A DNA stretch of 64,000 bases. Origin: JAGXRK01 sp963714415. Lineage in GTDB: Bacteria > Bacteroidota > Ignavibacteria > Ignavibacteriales > Ignavibacteriaceae. Position numbers and translations under genes: made by a program. The stretch lies in NCBI GenBank assembly GCA_963714415.1, contig CAVQOL010000003.1, forward strand, positions 186,001 through 250,000, in the 5' to 3' direction. The notes beneath the pieces are model-generated. The model saw only the letters and a list, made by a program, of their open reading frames with translations, was not told where the DNA came from and made no database searches. Within the stretch, counting starts at the first letter, position 1, and the number at the start of each line of letters is the position of its first letter. Shown piece after piece: positions 9,021 to 17,527 of this stretch.

Positions 9021-9663
9021 ATGTTTAAGATTCAAAAGTTTACGTTTAATCCTTTTGCAGAAAATTCATATCTTGTGTGGGATGATGCAACCAAAGAAGC
9101 TGCTATCATAGATCCCGGTTGTTATGATGATTATGAAAAAGCAGAAATTGATAAATTCATAACAGTTAATAAATTGAATCTAAAATATTTGTTTAACACA
9201 CATTGTCACGTAGATCATATCTTCGGTAGCTGTCATATAAAAACAAATTATGATGTTATTTATTATGCACCCGAAGAAGATTTACCGCTTCTTCAACAGG
9301 CAGCAACTCAAGCTGCAATGTTTGGACTTGAAATTCGCGAAACGTGTGTGCCTGATAAATTCATAACACCCGGCTTAACACTTCGACTTGGTAATATTAA
9401 TTTAGAATTTTTATTTACGCCCGGGCACTCTCCCGGTGGCTATTGTATTTATTTTAAAGATGAAAATGCTATGTATAACAGGTGATGTTCTGTTTGAAGG
9501 AAGCATCGGAAGAACAGATTTACCGGGTGGCAATTATGATCAGCTATTAAATTCTATCAGAGAAAAACTTTTTGTTCTTCCTGAGGAAACTGTAATTTAT
9601 CCCGGACATGGCGAATTCAGTACAATTGGAAAAGAAAAAATATCTAACCCGTTTTTTAATTGA
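9021..9663 (+). CDS. Metallo-beta-lactamase-fold hydrolase, glyoxalase II-like (frameshifted)
   Basis: The full product would be about 213 residues, a small glyoxalase II-like hydrolase. It has the zinc motif THCHVDH (residues about 60-66), the FTPGHSPGG histidine, GDVLFEGSIGRTDLPGG and the C-terminal PGHGEFSTIGKEK. The frame is broken at about 9474, where one extra T separates 'DENAM' from 'ITGDVLF'. As written, translation stops at 9485 and the second half continues in the next frame to 9663. Removing one base gives unbroken family sequence, so a sequencing or assembly insertion is more likely than decay. The substrate is probably a thioester such as S-lactoylglutathione or a related compound, but this is not shown. 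Confidence 0.85.
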
Positions 9664-9707
9664 TTGTTGAACATATTTAAGTAATCAAATAAAAGTTTGA
9701 GGAACTA

Positions 9708-11252
9708 ATGCAGGAAAAAATCAAAGAACTTCTGAAGAAAAAAGAACAAGCTAAATTAGGTGGCGGTGAGAATAAAATTAAAAGTCAGCATGCTAAAGGA
9801 AAACTAACCGCACGTGAAAGAATCGAGTTACTTGTCGATGAAGGTAGTTTGGATGAAGTGGATATGTTTGTTCAACATCGTTCAAGTGATTTTGGTCTAG
9901 ATAAACAATTATTTCCCGGTGACGGAGTTGTTACTGGATTTGCGAAAATTAATGGAAGACCGGTCGCTCTATTTAGTCAGGATTTTACTGTATTCGGCGG
10001 ATCACTTTCTGAAACTCACGCTGAAAAAATTATTAAGATTATGAATATGGCAATGAAAGCGGGAATACCGGTAATCGGACTCAACGATTCAGGTGGGGCA
10101 AGAATTCAGGAAGGTGTAAACAGTCTTGGCGGTTATGCAGATATTTTTCTGCTGAATACACTTGCTTCAGGTGTAGTCCCGCAAATCTCTGTTATTCTTG
10201 GTCCATGTGCCGGTGGTGCGGTTTATTCTCCTGCAATAACAGATTTTATTTTCATGGTAAAAAACACAAGCTATATGTTTGTAACCGGTCCAAACGTTGT
10301 TAAAACTGTTACACACGAAGATGTAAGTTTCGAAGAACTAGGTGGTGCTGAAACTCACGCAACAAAAAGCGGTGTGGCTCATTTTATTTGTGAAAATGAA
10401 ATTGAAACTCTTCTTTCAGTCAGAAAATTATTTGGCTTCCTTCCACTCAATTTTATGGATAAATCGGTTGAGAAAGAATTTGATTTTAGCAAGCTTGTTA
10501 ATGAGCATAAACTTGAACATATAATTCCTGATTCTCCAAATAAACCTTACGACATGAAAGAAATTATAAATCTTCTTGTTGATGAAAATGATTTTATGGA
10601 AGTCCACACTGATTATGCAGAAAATATTATTGTAGGTTTCGGAAGATTAGGTGGAATGTCTGTAGGTATAGTTGCCAATCAACCAAATGTTTTAGCTGGA
10701 GTTCTGGATATAAATGCCTCGGTTAAAGGAGCCAGGTTCGTGCGTTTTTGTGATGCGTTCAATATTCCTTTACTAGTGTTAGTTGATGTTCCCGGATTTT
10801 TACCAGGAACAGAACAGGAATGGAATGGAATTATTCGTCACGGTGCTAAATTATTGTATGCCTTTGCTGAAGCTACAGTTCCAAAAGTAACTGTTATAAC
10901 CAGAAAAGCATATGGCGGTGCTTACGATGTGATGAACTCAAAACATATTCGGGGCGACTTTAATTTTGCATGGCCTTCTGCCGAAATTGCAGTAATGGGT
11001 CCAAAAGGTGCGGTAGAAATTATCTTTAAAAAGGAAATATCTACCTCTACGAATCCTGAAACAGAGCTTGAAAAAAAGCTTTCTGAATACATTGAGAAAT
11101 TTGCCAATCCGTATATCGCTTCAGAAAGAGGATTTTTAGATGATGTAATTCTTCCTTCAGAAACCAAACGCCGAATTATTCAGGCATTTGATTTGCTGAA
11201 AAATAAAGTTGATAAAAATCCAAGGAAAAAACACGGTAATATACCTTTGTAA
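9708..11252 (+). CDS. Acyl-CoA carboxylase carboxyltransferase subunit (propionyl/methylmalonyl-CoA type)
   Basis: The 514-residue protein is the beta (carboxyltransferase) subunit of a biotin-dependent acyl-CoA carboxylase or methylmalonyl-CoA decarboxylase. It carries AKGKLTARERIELLVDEGS near the N-terminus, DFTVFGGSLSETHAEKI, GLNDSGGARIQEGV (acyl-CoA oxyanion region, near 125), GPCAGGAVYSPA, and in the C-terminal half VDVPGFLPGTEQEWNGII and KAYGGAYDVM. Length and motifs match PccB/MmdA. No biotin-carrier or biotin carboxylase gene is adjacent, so those partners would be elsewhere. It may act in propionate/methylmalonyl-CoA metabolism, fitting the sucD gene further along, but this link is inferred. 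Confidence 0.92.
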   Translation: MQEKIKELLKKKEQAKLGGGENKIKSQHAKGKLTARERIELLVDEGSLDEVDMFVQHRSSDFGLDKQLFPGDGVVTGFAKINGRPVALFSQDFTVFGGSLSETHAEKIIKIMNMAMKAGIPVIGLNDSGGARIQEGVNSLGGYADIFLLNTLASGVVPQISVILGPCAGGAVYSPAITDFIFMVKNTSYMFVTGPNVVKTVTHEDVSFEELGGAETHATKSGVAHFICENEIETLLSVRKLFGFLPLNFMDKSVEKEFDFSKLVNEHKLEHIIPDSPNKPYDMKEIINLLVDENDFMEVHTDYAENIIVGFGRLGGMSVGIVANQPNVLAGVLDINASVKGARFVRFCDAFNIPLLVLVDVPGFLPGTEQEWNGIIRHGAKLLYAFAEATVPKVTVITRKAYGGAYDVMNSKHIRGDFNFAWPSAEIAVMGPKGAVEIIFKKEISTSTNPETELEKKLSEYIEKFANPYIASERGFLDDVILPSETKRRIIQAFDLLKNKVDKNPRKKHGNIPL

Positions 11253-11321
11253 ATTTTAACTCTTTAAAAAACAAAGAATTAACCTTAGCAGCTTAAGTTT
11301 TTACTTGACTTGAAAATCTGT

Positions 11322-11350
11322 TTGACATATATTGCGCATTGAAATAACAT
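11322..11350 (+). promoter_or_regulatory. Candidate sigma-70-like promoter for the lytic transglycosylase gene
   Basis: TTGACA at 11322-11327 is followed by a 17-base spacer and TAACAT at 11345-11350, ending 14 bases before the preferred ATG at 11365. The spacing is ideal and the -35 box perfect; the -10 box matches four of six consensus positions. Promoters in this lineage may use a different consensus, so this is only a candidate. Confidence 0.4.
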
Positions 11351-11364
11351 ACATTGGGATCATA

Positions 11365-14001
11365 ATGAAAAAAAGCCTACTATCTTTCTGTGTTATTTTT
11401 TTATTTACTTTATTGATAGCATCCTGTGGAGTAAATAAAGAGATATCAAAACAGTCCTACCAAGACGACTCTTCGAAGAATAGTGAAAGATTCGGAATTG
11501 TATCTGAAATGCTAGAACAAGCTCGACAATACTATGTGGACGCTCTTGAAAAACAAAATTTAAACAGTACTATTGAAGCAATTCAGAATTTTGAGGCATC
11601 ATTACGAATAGTAAATAACCTTAGCTATTATCCCGGAATTGATAATAATGAGGCGTACAAAGAATTAGAGAATTCAATTATTGAAGATTATAGAAATCTT
11701 GTTGATCAACTTGCTGAACTGCCCGAAGGAATTTCTTTTTCCGCATATGAAGAATGGATGGCACAGGCAGCCCCGGAAATCGACATGAATTTTGATGATA
11801 CAAAAGAAGAATATTCACAGGTGATAATTCCTGCTGATATTCCGCTGGAATATAACAGTCACGTTGAACAATGGGTTAATTATTTTACTGGAAAAGGGCG
11901 AGGAGCAATGGATAGATGGTTAACTCGTTCAGGAAAATATTTTCCAATGATGACAAAGATTTTTAAAGAGGAAGGAATACCTCAGCAATTAGTTTATTTG
12001 AGTATGATGGAGAGCGGATTAAATCCTACAGCGCGTTCATGGGCCTCTGCCGTTGGATTGTGGCAGTTCATAAAATCAACCGGACAATTGTACGGATTAC
12101 AAACGAATTTTTATATTGATGAAAGAAGAGATCCTGTTAAATCAACTCACGCTGCTGCCCGGCATCTTCATGATCTTTACAATTCACTTGGTGATTGGTA
12201 TTTGGCTCTTGCTGCTTACAACTGCGGCGAGGGAAGAGTAAAACGTGCTCTGCGCAAATCCAAGTCTGACGATTTTTGGTCTTTAAGAAAATATCTACCA
12301 AAAGAAACTAGAAATTATGTTCCAACTTATATTGCTGTAAGCATAATAGCACTTGAACCTGCAAAATATGGGTTTACAGATTATGTTTTAGAAAAACCGT
12401 ATGACTATGAAATATTTAATGTTAATAGTGCAATTGATCTTGTTTATTTGTCCAGTGCAGCAGGAACAGACCTTTTAACTTTGCAGGATTTGAATCCTGA
12501 ACTGACTCAGTTATCAACTCCGGATAATTATTCTGGCGGTTATCAATTGAAAATTCCTAAAGGTTCTTATAATCTATTAGCTCAGAATCTTGAAAATATT
12601 CCTGAATCTGCCAAAAGGAACTATCTGGTTCATACAGTTAGAAAAGGTGAAACTATAAATAAAATTGCGCAAAGATATGGTGTGTCTAAATATGACCTTG
12701 CAGATGCTAATAATATTTCTACAAACTCAAGGCTATATGCAGGTGTTGATTTAAGAATTCCGGTTTCTGTAAGCCTTTCTGAAAACAATTTTGCATACAA
12801 TCCCGATGTTCAAACTGCACGTGAAAATAGTTCCGGAGAATATATCTCACCTTATGCAGGTCTCAATAAAGAAAACATAAATACTGACAACGTCAATGTT
12901 ACAAACAATGACAATCTTGAAAATTTAACTGATGCAAATCTTTTAGAATCTGAAGACTTAGCAGCAAATGAAGAAATCAACACAGAGACAGAAATAAAAA
13001 GTGATGTTTTAATTCCTGCAAATCTGGCTCCTGTAACTTATCATGTTAAGAAAAACGATAGTCTGCTTGGTATTGCAGATTTATTCCACGCTCGTGTAAG
13101 CGATGTCAGAAACTGGAATGACATTCCTTATACATCAACAATAAGAGTTGGACAGAAACTTACAATTTATGTTCAGGAAGATAGAAAAGATTTTTATGCA
13201 AGTTTGGATAATCAGACTGCATTAGAAAAAACTGTTGTTAAGAATACGGTTAATATGAATTCAAGCGGTCCTGTATATCATAAAATAAGAAGAGGTGAAA
13301 ATTTAGGATTAATTGCATCAAAATATGGTGTTTCAGTTCGTGAATTAAGGAACTGGAATAAAATTGTTGGTAATAAAATTCTTGCCGGTAATAAACTAAA
13401 AATTTATACTGATGGCGGACCAAAGAATGTTAGCAGTGATTTAACTAGCTCAAATAATTCTAATCTATATCGCTATAAAGTTAAAAGAGGAGATACCATA
13501 GGCGAGATTGCGGAGAGATTTGGTGTTTCTGTTTCTATGGTTAGAAAATGGAATAACATAAGTGGAAATAAGATAATTGCCGGCAAAACGCTAAAGATTT
13601 ATTCGAGCACTAATACAAGCACACTTGGAGATATAACAACAAAAAGTACTTCAAATACTAATTATCATAAAGTGAAGCCCGGTGAGACTATCAGCGAGAT
13701 AGCTGAAATGCATAAAGTTAAAATTGCAGATTTAAAAAATTGGAATAATCTTAGTAGTAATAAAATTATTGCTGGTTCTACATTAAAGATTTTTTCTAAT
13801 ACAAGTGTTTATGATATTCCTTCAAACGATACGAAAAAAAGTAAAAATTCTAATTCAAACGCCCAGTTTCATGTAGTAAAAAAAGGTGAATCCCTTTACT
13901 CTATCTCGAAAAAATATAATATTCCTGTTGCAAAACTGAAACAACTTAACGATATGAGAGATAATAAAATTATTATCGGTCAGAAGTTAAAAGTGGGGTA
14001 A
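11365..14001 (+). CDS. Membrane-bound lytic murein transglycosylase with six LysM repeats (MltD-like lipoprotein)
   Basis: I chose the ATG at 11365 because it begins a proper lipoprotein signal (MKKSLLSFC...LLIASCGV, lipidated Cys near residue 22); a TTG at 11332 would only prepend 11 odd residues. A goose-lysozyme/SLT domain lies around residues 190-330, with the catalytic glutamate in SMMESGLNP and the motifs SAVGLWQFI and ALAAYNCGEGRV. It cleaves peptidoglycan to 1,6-anhydromuropeptides. Six LysM modules follow (for example YHKIRRGENLGLIASKYGVS), joined by Ser/Thr/Asn-rich linkers. E. coli MltD has two LysM, so this is an expanded form. It is probably attached to the inner face of the outer membrane and holds the cell wall through its LysM array. 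Confidence 0.93.
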   Translation: MKKSLLSFCVIFLFTLLIASCGVNKEISKQSYQDDSSKNSERFGIVSEMLEQARQYYVDALEKQNLNSTIEAIQNFEASLRIVNNLSYYPGIDNNEAYKELENSIIEDYRNLVDQLAELPEGISFSAYEEWMAQAAPEIDMNFDDTKEEYSQVIIPADIPLEYNSHVEQWVNYFTGKGRGAMDRWLTRSGKYFPMMTKIFKEEGIPQQLVYLSMMESGLNPTARSWASAVGLWQFIKSTGQLYGLQTNFYIDERRDPVKSTHAAARHLHDLYNSLGDWYLALAAYNCGEGRVKRALRKSKSDDFWSLRKYLPKETRNYVPTYIAVSIIALEPAKYGFTDYVLEKPYDYEIFNVNSAIDLVYLSSAAGTDLLTLQDLNPELTQLSTPDNYSGGYQLKIPKGSYNLLAQNLENIPESAKRNYLVHTVRKGETINKIAQRYGVSKYDLADANNISTNSRLYAGVDLRIPVSVSLSENNFAYNPDVQTARENSSGEYISPYAGLNKENINTDNVNVTNNDNLENLTDANLLESEDLAANEEINTETEIKSDVLIPANLAPVTYHVKKNDSLLGIADLFHARVSDVRNWNDIPYTSTIRVGQKLTIYVQEDRKDFYASLDNQTALEKTVVKNTVNMNSSGPVYHKIRRGENLGLIASKYGVSVRELRNWNKIVGNKILAGNKLKIYTDGGPKNVSSDLTSSNNSNLYRYKVKRGDTIGEIAERFGVSVSMVRKWNNISGNKIIAGKTLKIYSSTNTSTLGDITTKSTSNTNYHKVKPGETISEIAEMHKVKIADLKNWNNLSSNKIIAGSTLKIFSNTSVYDIPSNDTKKSKNSNSNAQFHVVKKGESLYSISKKYNIPVAKLKQLNDMRDNKIIIGQKLKVG

Positions 14002-14035
14002 AATAATCTTTTAATTTACATTTTGTTTAACCTAA

Positions 14036-14126
14036 AGCCGTTAGGGGTGTTATCCCGAATTGTCGTGATATCTGAGATTATACCCTTAAACCTGACCTGG
14101 GTAATTCCAGCGTAGGGAAACGGGCT
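14036..14126 (+). ncRNA. TPP (THI-box) riboswitch
   Basis: The conserved thiamine-pyrophosphate aptamer elements appear in order: GGGGTG at 14044-14049, CTGAGA at 14072-14077, ACCC followed by AACCTGA near 14090, and GTAATTCCAGCGTAGGGAA at 14101-14119. The closing stem P1 pairs AGCCGTT (14036-14042) with AACGGGCT (14119-14126). The element sits in the leader of a TonB-dependent receptor gene that is followed by thiamine pyrophosphokinase, as expected for control of thiamine uptake. Confidence 0.95.
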
Positions 14127-14178
14127 AAAAGAATAATTTGTTTTCCTTTTAGCCGTTCCTAGAACGGCTTTCTGATTT
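14123..14178 (+). terminator. Riboswitch expression platform: antiterminator and terminator hairpins
   Basis: A terminator-like hairpin AGCCGTTC / GAACGGCT (14151-14158 with 14162-14169) is followed by T-rich sequence (TTCTGATTTT). An alternative stem pairs GGCTAAAAG (14123-14131) with CTTTTAGCC (14146-14154). The alternative stem uses the 3' strand of aptamer stem P1 and also the 5' strand of the terminator. So ligand binding, by closing P1, should free the terminator and switch the operon off. The ribosome-binding site AAGGAG at 14181-14186 lies just beyond and is not itself in the terminator. Confidence 0.75.
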
Positions 14179-14192
14179 TAAAGGAGTTAGTT

Positions 14193-16661
14193 ATGAAAAC
14201 AATAATTATTCTTTTTTTGCTATTCATTTCACAAATCTATCCACAGGTTAAAACTCTTGAAGGAATCGTTACAGATTCTGAAACTGAAAATCCACTCAGC
14301 AGTGCGAATGTGTTTATCTCCAGAAATAATCTTGGTACTGTCAGCGACTCTCACGGAAACTTTAAACTAACAGGTGCTATAAAAAATAGTGATACTCTTG
14401 TAATCAGTTACCTTGGCTATGCCTCCAAATTCATTTCTCTTTTTGAATATGATGATATTGAGTTTTTAGAAATTAAACTTGACCGAATAATTCTCCCATC
14501 ACAAACTGTATTTGTTGAAGGAAGTGTAGGTCGCTATGGTATTACACCATTAGCGTTTAATCAAATCAAGCGAAGAGAAATTCAGAAAGATTATATAGTT
14601 CAGGATATTCCGGAATATTTAAGCCGTCTTCCTTCAACTACATATTATTCCGAAAGTGGAAATGGAATCGGTTACAATTATTTGTCAATAAGAGGATTTG
14701 ATCAAAGAAGAATTTCTGTTTCAATAAATGGAATACCGCAAAATGATCCGGAAGATCATAATATTTATTGGCTGGATTTTCCCGATCTGCTTGCCAGCAC
14801 AGAAATGATTCAGGTTCAAAGAGGAGCAGGTGCAGGAGTTACTGGTTATCCAGCGATTGGCGGATCAATTAATATAATCACATCGACTTTTTCCGACAGA
14901 CCAAAATTCAATCTTTCTGCTTCTTATGGAAGTTATCATACAAGAAAATACAGCACTGCATATTCAAGTGGATTGATTGATAATAAATATTCTATATACG
15001 CAAAACTATCTCAAATACTCAGCTCCGGTTATCGCAATCTTGCCTGGGTAAAATTCAACGCTTACCATTTATCTGTAATTCGTTATGATAATAATATCAC
15101 TTCACAAATTAATTTTTATGGCGGACCTATTGAAGACGGACTTGCTTATACAGGAATAGCAAAATTTGCAGTAAAGGACAAAGAATTAAGAAGAGAAAAT
15201 TATTCATACTGGGAAGCTGATGAATCAGGTTATACTTATACAGCAATCAGGCGAAATGATGAAATAGAAAATTTTTCACAGCCGCATTATGAACTATTAA
15301 ATGAAATAAAAATTTCTGATAATATAAAATTTAACTCTGCTTTATTTCTTGTTATTGGAAAAGGATTTTTTGACTACGATGGTTCGTGGGCTGATACAAA
15401 CTATTTACGACTAACTTATGAAAATGGATTTACTCCAACGCAGAATCCGGGTAATGTTCTTATCAGAGCAATGGTTGAGAATAAACAATTCGGATGGATA
15501 CCCCGATTAAGCTACAAACATAGGAACGGTGAATTGATTGCAGGAGGTGAGTTCAGAATTCATCGATCTGAGCATTGGGGCGCAATTAACTATGGTGAAA
15601 ATCTTCCGGAAGGTATAACAAAAGATTTTAATTATTATTTCTATAATGGCTCAAAAGATATTGTTAATGGCTTCGTTCATGAGACTTATAATTTTAATGA
15701 AAGGATAAATTTATTGGGCGAAATTCAAATATCGTATCATAAATACAGTATTAATAATGAAAAGTATGTTAATAATAATTTTGAAATTGATGATCTGTTT
15801 GTCAATCCAAGATTTGGAATTAATTATAAATTTTCTCCACAGGTTAATATATTCTTATCATTTGCAAGTGTAACACGTGAACCTCGATTAAAAGACTATT
15901 ATGATGCGGCAGAATCTAGCGGTGGTGCCGAACCAATGTTTGAATTGAATTCAGATAGCACTTATAATTATTCCAATCCGTTAGTTAAACCTGAAACAAT
16001 GAATGATATTGAATTAGGTTTCGCGTATAATTCCGGTAACTTGAACTTGAACCTGAACTTATTCTACATGCTTTTTGATGATGAGATTGTAAAGAAAGGA
16101 ACTCTCGACAGATTTGGACAGCCAATTACAGGCAATATTGATAAAACGACTCACACAGGAGTTGAACTTTCTTTTATTTATAAATTTCTAGGAAATTTTG
16201 AATTATTCGGTAATGCAACTTACAGCAGAAATGAAATTAACGAAGGGAAGTATTTTCTTGATGATGGAAACTATCTTATTCTTGACGGTAACAGTATAAG
16301 TGGTTTTCCGGACTTCCTGACTAATTTTGGTATAACCTTTAATGCCAACAATATTTATTTAAGATTGAGCGGAAAGTTCGTTCGTGAATTTTATTCTGAT
16401 AATTTTGATAATAAATTAAATATGTATCTATCGGAATTTTCTAACTTTGTTGATTACTCAGATAATGTTAATGATTCTTATTTTGTTATGGATCTTTTCG
16501 GAAGTTATGAATTTCCTTTATTCAACGGAAAATCCTTGTCAAAAGTATTTTTACAGGTAAATAATTTGTTTGATAATTTATATAGTGCGTATGCAATAGG
16601 AAAAGAGTTTTTTCCTGCAGCGGAAAGAAATTTTATTGCCGGAATTCAATTGGGATTATAA
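14193..16661 (+). CDS. TonB-dependent outer-membrane receptor, predicted thiamine transporter
   Basis: The 822-residue product has a signal peptide (MKTIIILFLLFISQIYPQ), a carboxypeptidase-regulatory-like domain (residues 20-105, 'GIVTDSETENPLSSANVFI'), a plug domain (about 125-235, with LSIRGFDQRRISVSINGIP and VQRGAGAGVTGYPAIGGSINI) and a 22-strand-type barrel ending in a hydrophobic strand. Such receptors import scarce ligands across the outer membrane with TonB energy. The substrate call, thiamine or its phosphates, rests on the TPP riboswitch in its leader and on the downstream thiamine pyrophosphokinase. Riboswitch-controlled receptors of this sort (called OMR1) are described in Bacteroidetes. 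Confidence 0.9.
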   Translation: MKTIIILFLLFISQIYPQVKTLEGIVTDSETENPLSSANVFISRNNLGTVSDSHGNFKLTGAIKNSDTLVISYLGYASKFISLFEYDDIEFLEIKLDRIILPSQTVFVEGSVGRYGITPLAFNQIKRREIQKDYIVQDIPEYLSRLPSTTYYSESGNGIGYNYLSIRGFDQRRISVSINGIPQNDPEDHNIYWLDFPDLLASTEMIQVQRGAGAGVTGYPAIGGSINIITSTFSDRPKFNLSASYGSYHTRKYSTAYSSGLIDNKYSIYAKLSQILSSGYRNLAWVKFNAYHLSVIRYDNNITSQINFYGGPIEDGLAYTGIAKFAVKDKELRRENYSYWEADESGYTYTAIRRNDEIENFSQPHYELLNEIKISDNIKFNSALFLVIGKGFFDYDGSWADTNYLRLTYENGFTPTQNPGNVLIRAMVENKQFGWIPRLSYKHRNGELIAGGEFRIHRSEHWGAINYGENLPEGITKDFNYYFYNGSKDIVNGFVHETYNFNERINLLGEIQISYHKYSINNEKYVNNNFEIDDLFVNPRFGINYKFSPQVNIFLSFASVTREPRLKDYYDAAESSGGAEPMFELNSDSTYNYSNPLVKPETMNDIELGFAYNSGNLNLNLNLFYMLFDDEIVKKGTLDRFGQPITGNIDKTTHTGVELSFIYKFLGNFELFGNATYSRNEINEGKYFLDDGNYLILDGNSISGFPDFLTNFGITFNANNIYLRLSGKFVREFYSDNFDNKLNMYLSEFSNFVDYSDNVNDSYFVMDLFGSYEFPLFNGKSLSKVFLQVNNLFDNLYSAYAIGKEFFPAAERNFIAGIQLGL

Positions 16662-16705
16662 AAAATCCTTTACTTAAATGGTTGTCTCTTACGTCCCAAT
16701 TTCTT

Positions 16706-16776
16706 TGTCATTCCCGTGAAAACGGGAATCCAAAGTTCATAAAACAAAATGGATTCCCACTTCCATGGGAATGACA
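16706..16776. repeat. Palindromic repeat element (GTCATTCCC...GGGAATGAC)
   Basis: A 71-base element with outer arms TGTCATTCCC and GGGAATGACA. Inner self-complementary segments (TCCCGTGAAAACGGGA and TCCCACTTCCATGGGA) can each fold, and GGAATCC pairs with GGATTCC across the centre, giving a cloverleaf or cruciform. I recognise this as a widespread dispersed type of intergenic repeat. It lies between the receptor and the kinase gene and might stabilise or attenuate the mRNA. Confidence 0.75.
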
Positions 16777-16870
16777 AATGACCAAAATTTATTTTTGATA
16801 CAGCCTCCTTTTATTATTAGAGTGTAAGGCATTAGTCTGATAAAGAATTATAATTAAGAAATGAAAAAGC

Positions 16871-17527
16871 ATGTTGAAAAAGTGTATTATACTTGCAAAC
16901 GGAAAACCGCCGCGAAAGCAAGTAATTAAGTACTTGTTTAATAAAGGTTACACAACTTTAATTTGTGCTGATGGTGGCGCTAACTCTGCACACAGGATGA
17001 ATTTGATTCCCGACTACATTATTGGTGATCTGGATTCAATAACAAAATCAACTTATGAGCATTTTAAAATTATAAGTAAGATTATAAAAATATCACGACA
17101 AAATGATACTGATGTAGAAAAAGCTCTTAAGCTCGCAATAAAAAAAGGATATGATGAGGCAATGTTACTTGCAGTAACAGGTGACAGACTTGATCACACA
17201 TTCTGTAACCTTGGTATTGTTCTTAAATTTTATAGTAAGATTAGAACAAAAATTATTGCTGAAAATTCTGTACTTACAACTCTCTCAAAGAATAATATTA
17301 TAAAATCTATTCCCGGTGAAATTATTTCACTTTATGGCTTTAACAGAAAAACAAAGATCACAACTGTTGGATTGAAATATCCGTTAAAAAAAGATTCATT
17401 GCCATTTGGCGAGAAAGAAAGCACAAGCAATGTTTCCACTAAGAACGAGATTAAGATCAATGTAGAAGGTGGAATAATATTTTTAATAAGAGATTTTAAC
17501 TTCCTTAGCAAAAATGATCTCTTTTAG
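16871..17527 (+). CDS. Thiamine pyrophosphokinase
   Basis: The enzyme transfers pyrophosphate from ATP to thiamine, giving TPP directly. Motifs are ICADGGANSAH (residues about 32-42), PDYIIGDLDSI (47-57), RQNDTDVEKAL (about 76-86) and VTGDRLDHTFCNL (98-110), the binding residues of the TPK catalytic domain. The 218-residue length is normal. The gene lies in the TPP-riboswitch locus between the receptor and the SSS transporter, with a 14-base overlap with the latter. Together they form a salvage route that needs no thiamine synthesis. Confidence 0.92.
   Translation: MLKKCIILANGKPPRKQVIKYLFNKGYTTLICADGGANSAHRMNLIPDYIIGDLDSITKSTYEHFKIISKIIKISRQNDTDVEKALKLAIKKGYDEAMLLAVTGDRLDHTFCNLGIVLKFYSKIRTKIIAENSVLTTLSKNNIIKSIPGEIISLYGFNRKTKITTVGLKYPLKKDSLPFGEKESTSNVSTKNEIKINVEGGIIFLIRDFNFLSKNDLF

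Noticed and set aside
9436..9663. A separate small gene after the metallo-hydrolase start
   Set aside because: Its product is simply the C-terminal part of the same hydrolase (GDVLFEGSIGRTDLPGG, PGHGEFSTIG) in the shifted frame.
11253..11290. A terminator after the acyl-CoA carboxylase gene (TTAACTCTTT / AAAGAATTAA)
   Set aside because: The stem is weak, has mismatches, and no T-run follows.
11332..11364. TTG start of the lytic transglycosylase at 11332
   Set aside because: It would put charged residues before the lipoprotein signal and lies between the -35 and -10 elements of the candidate promoter.
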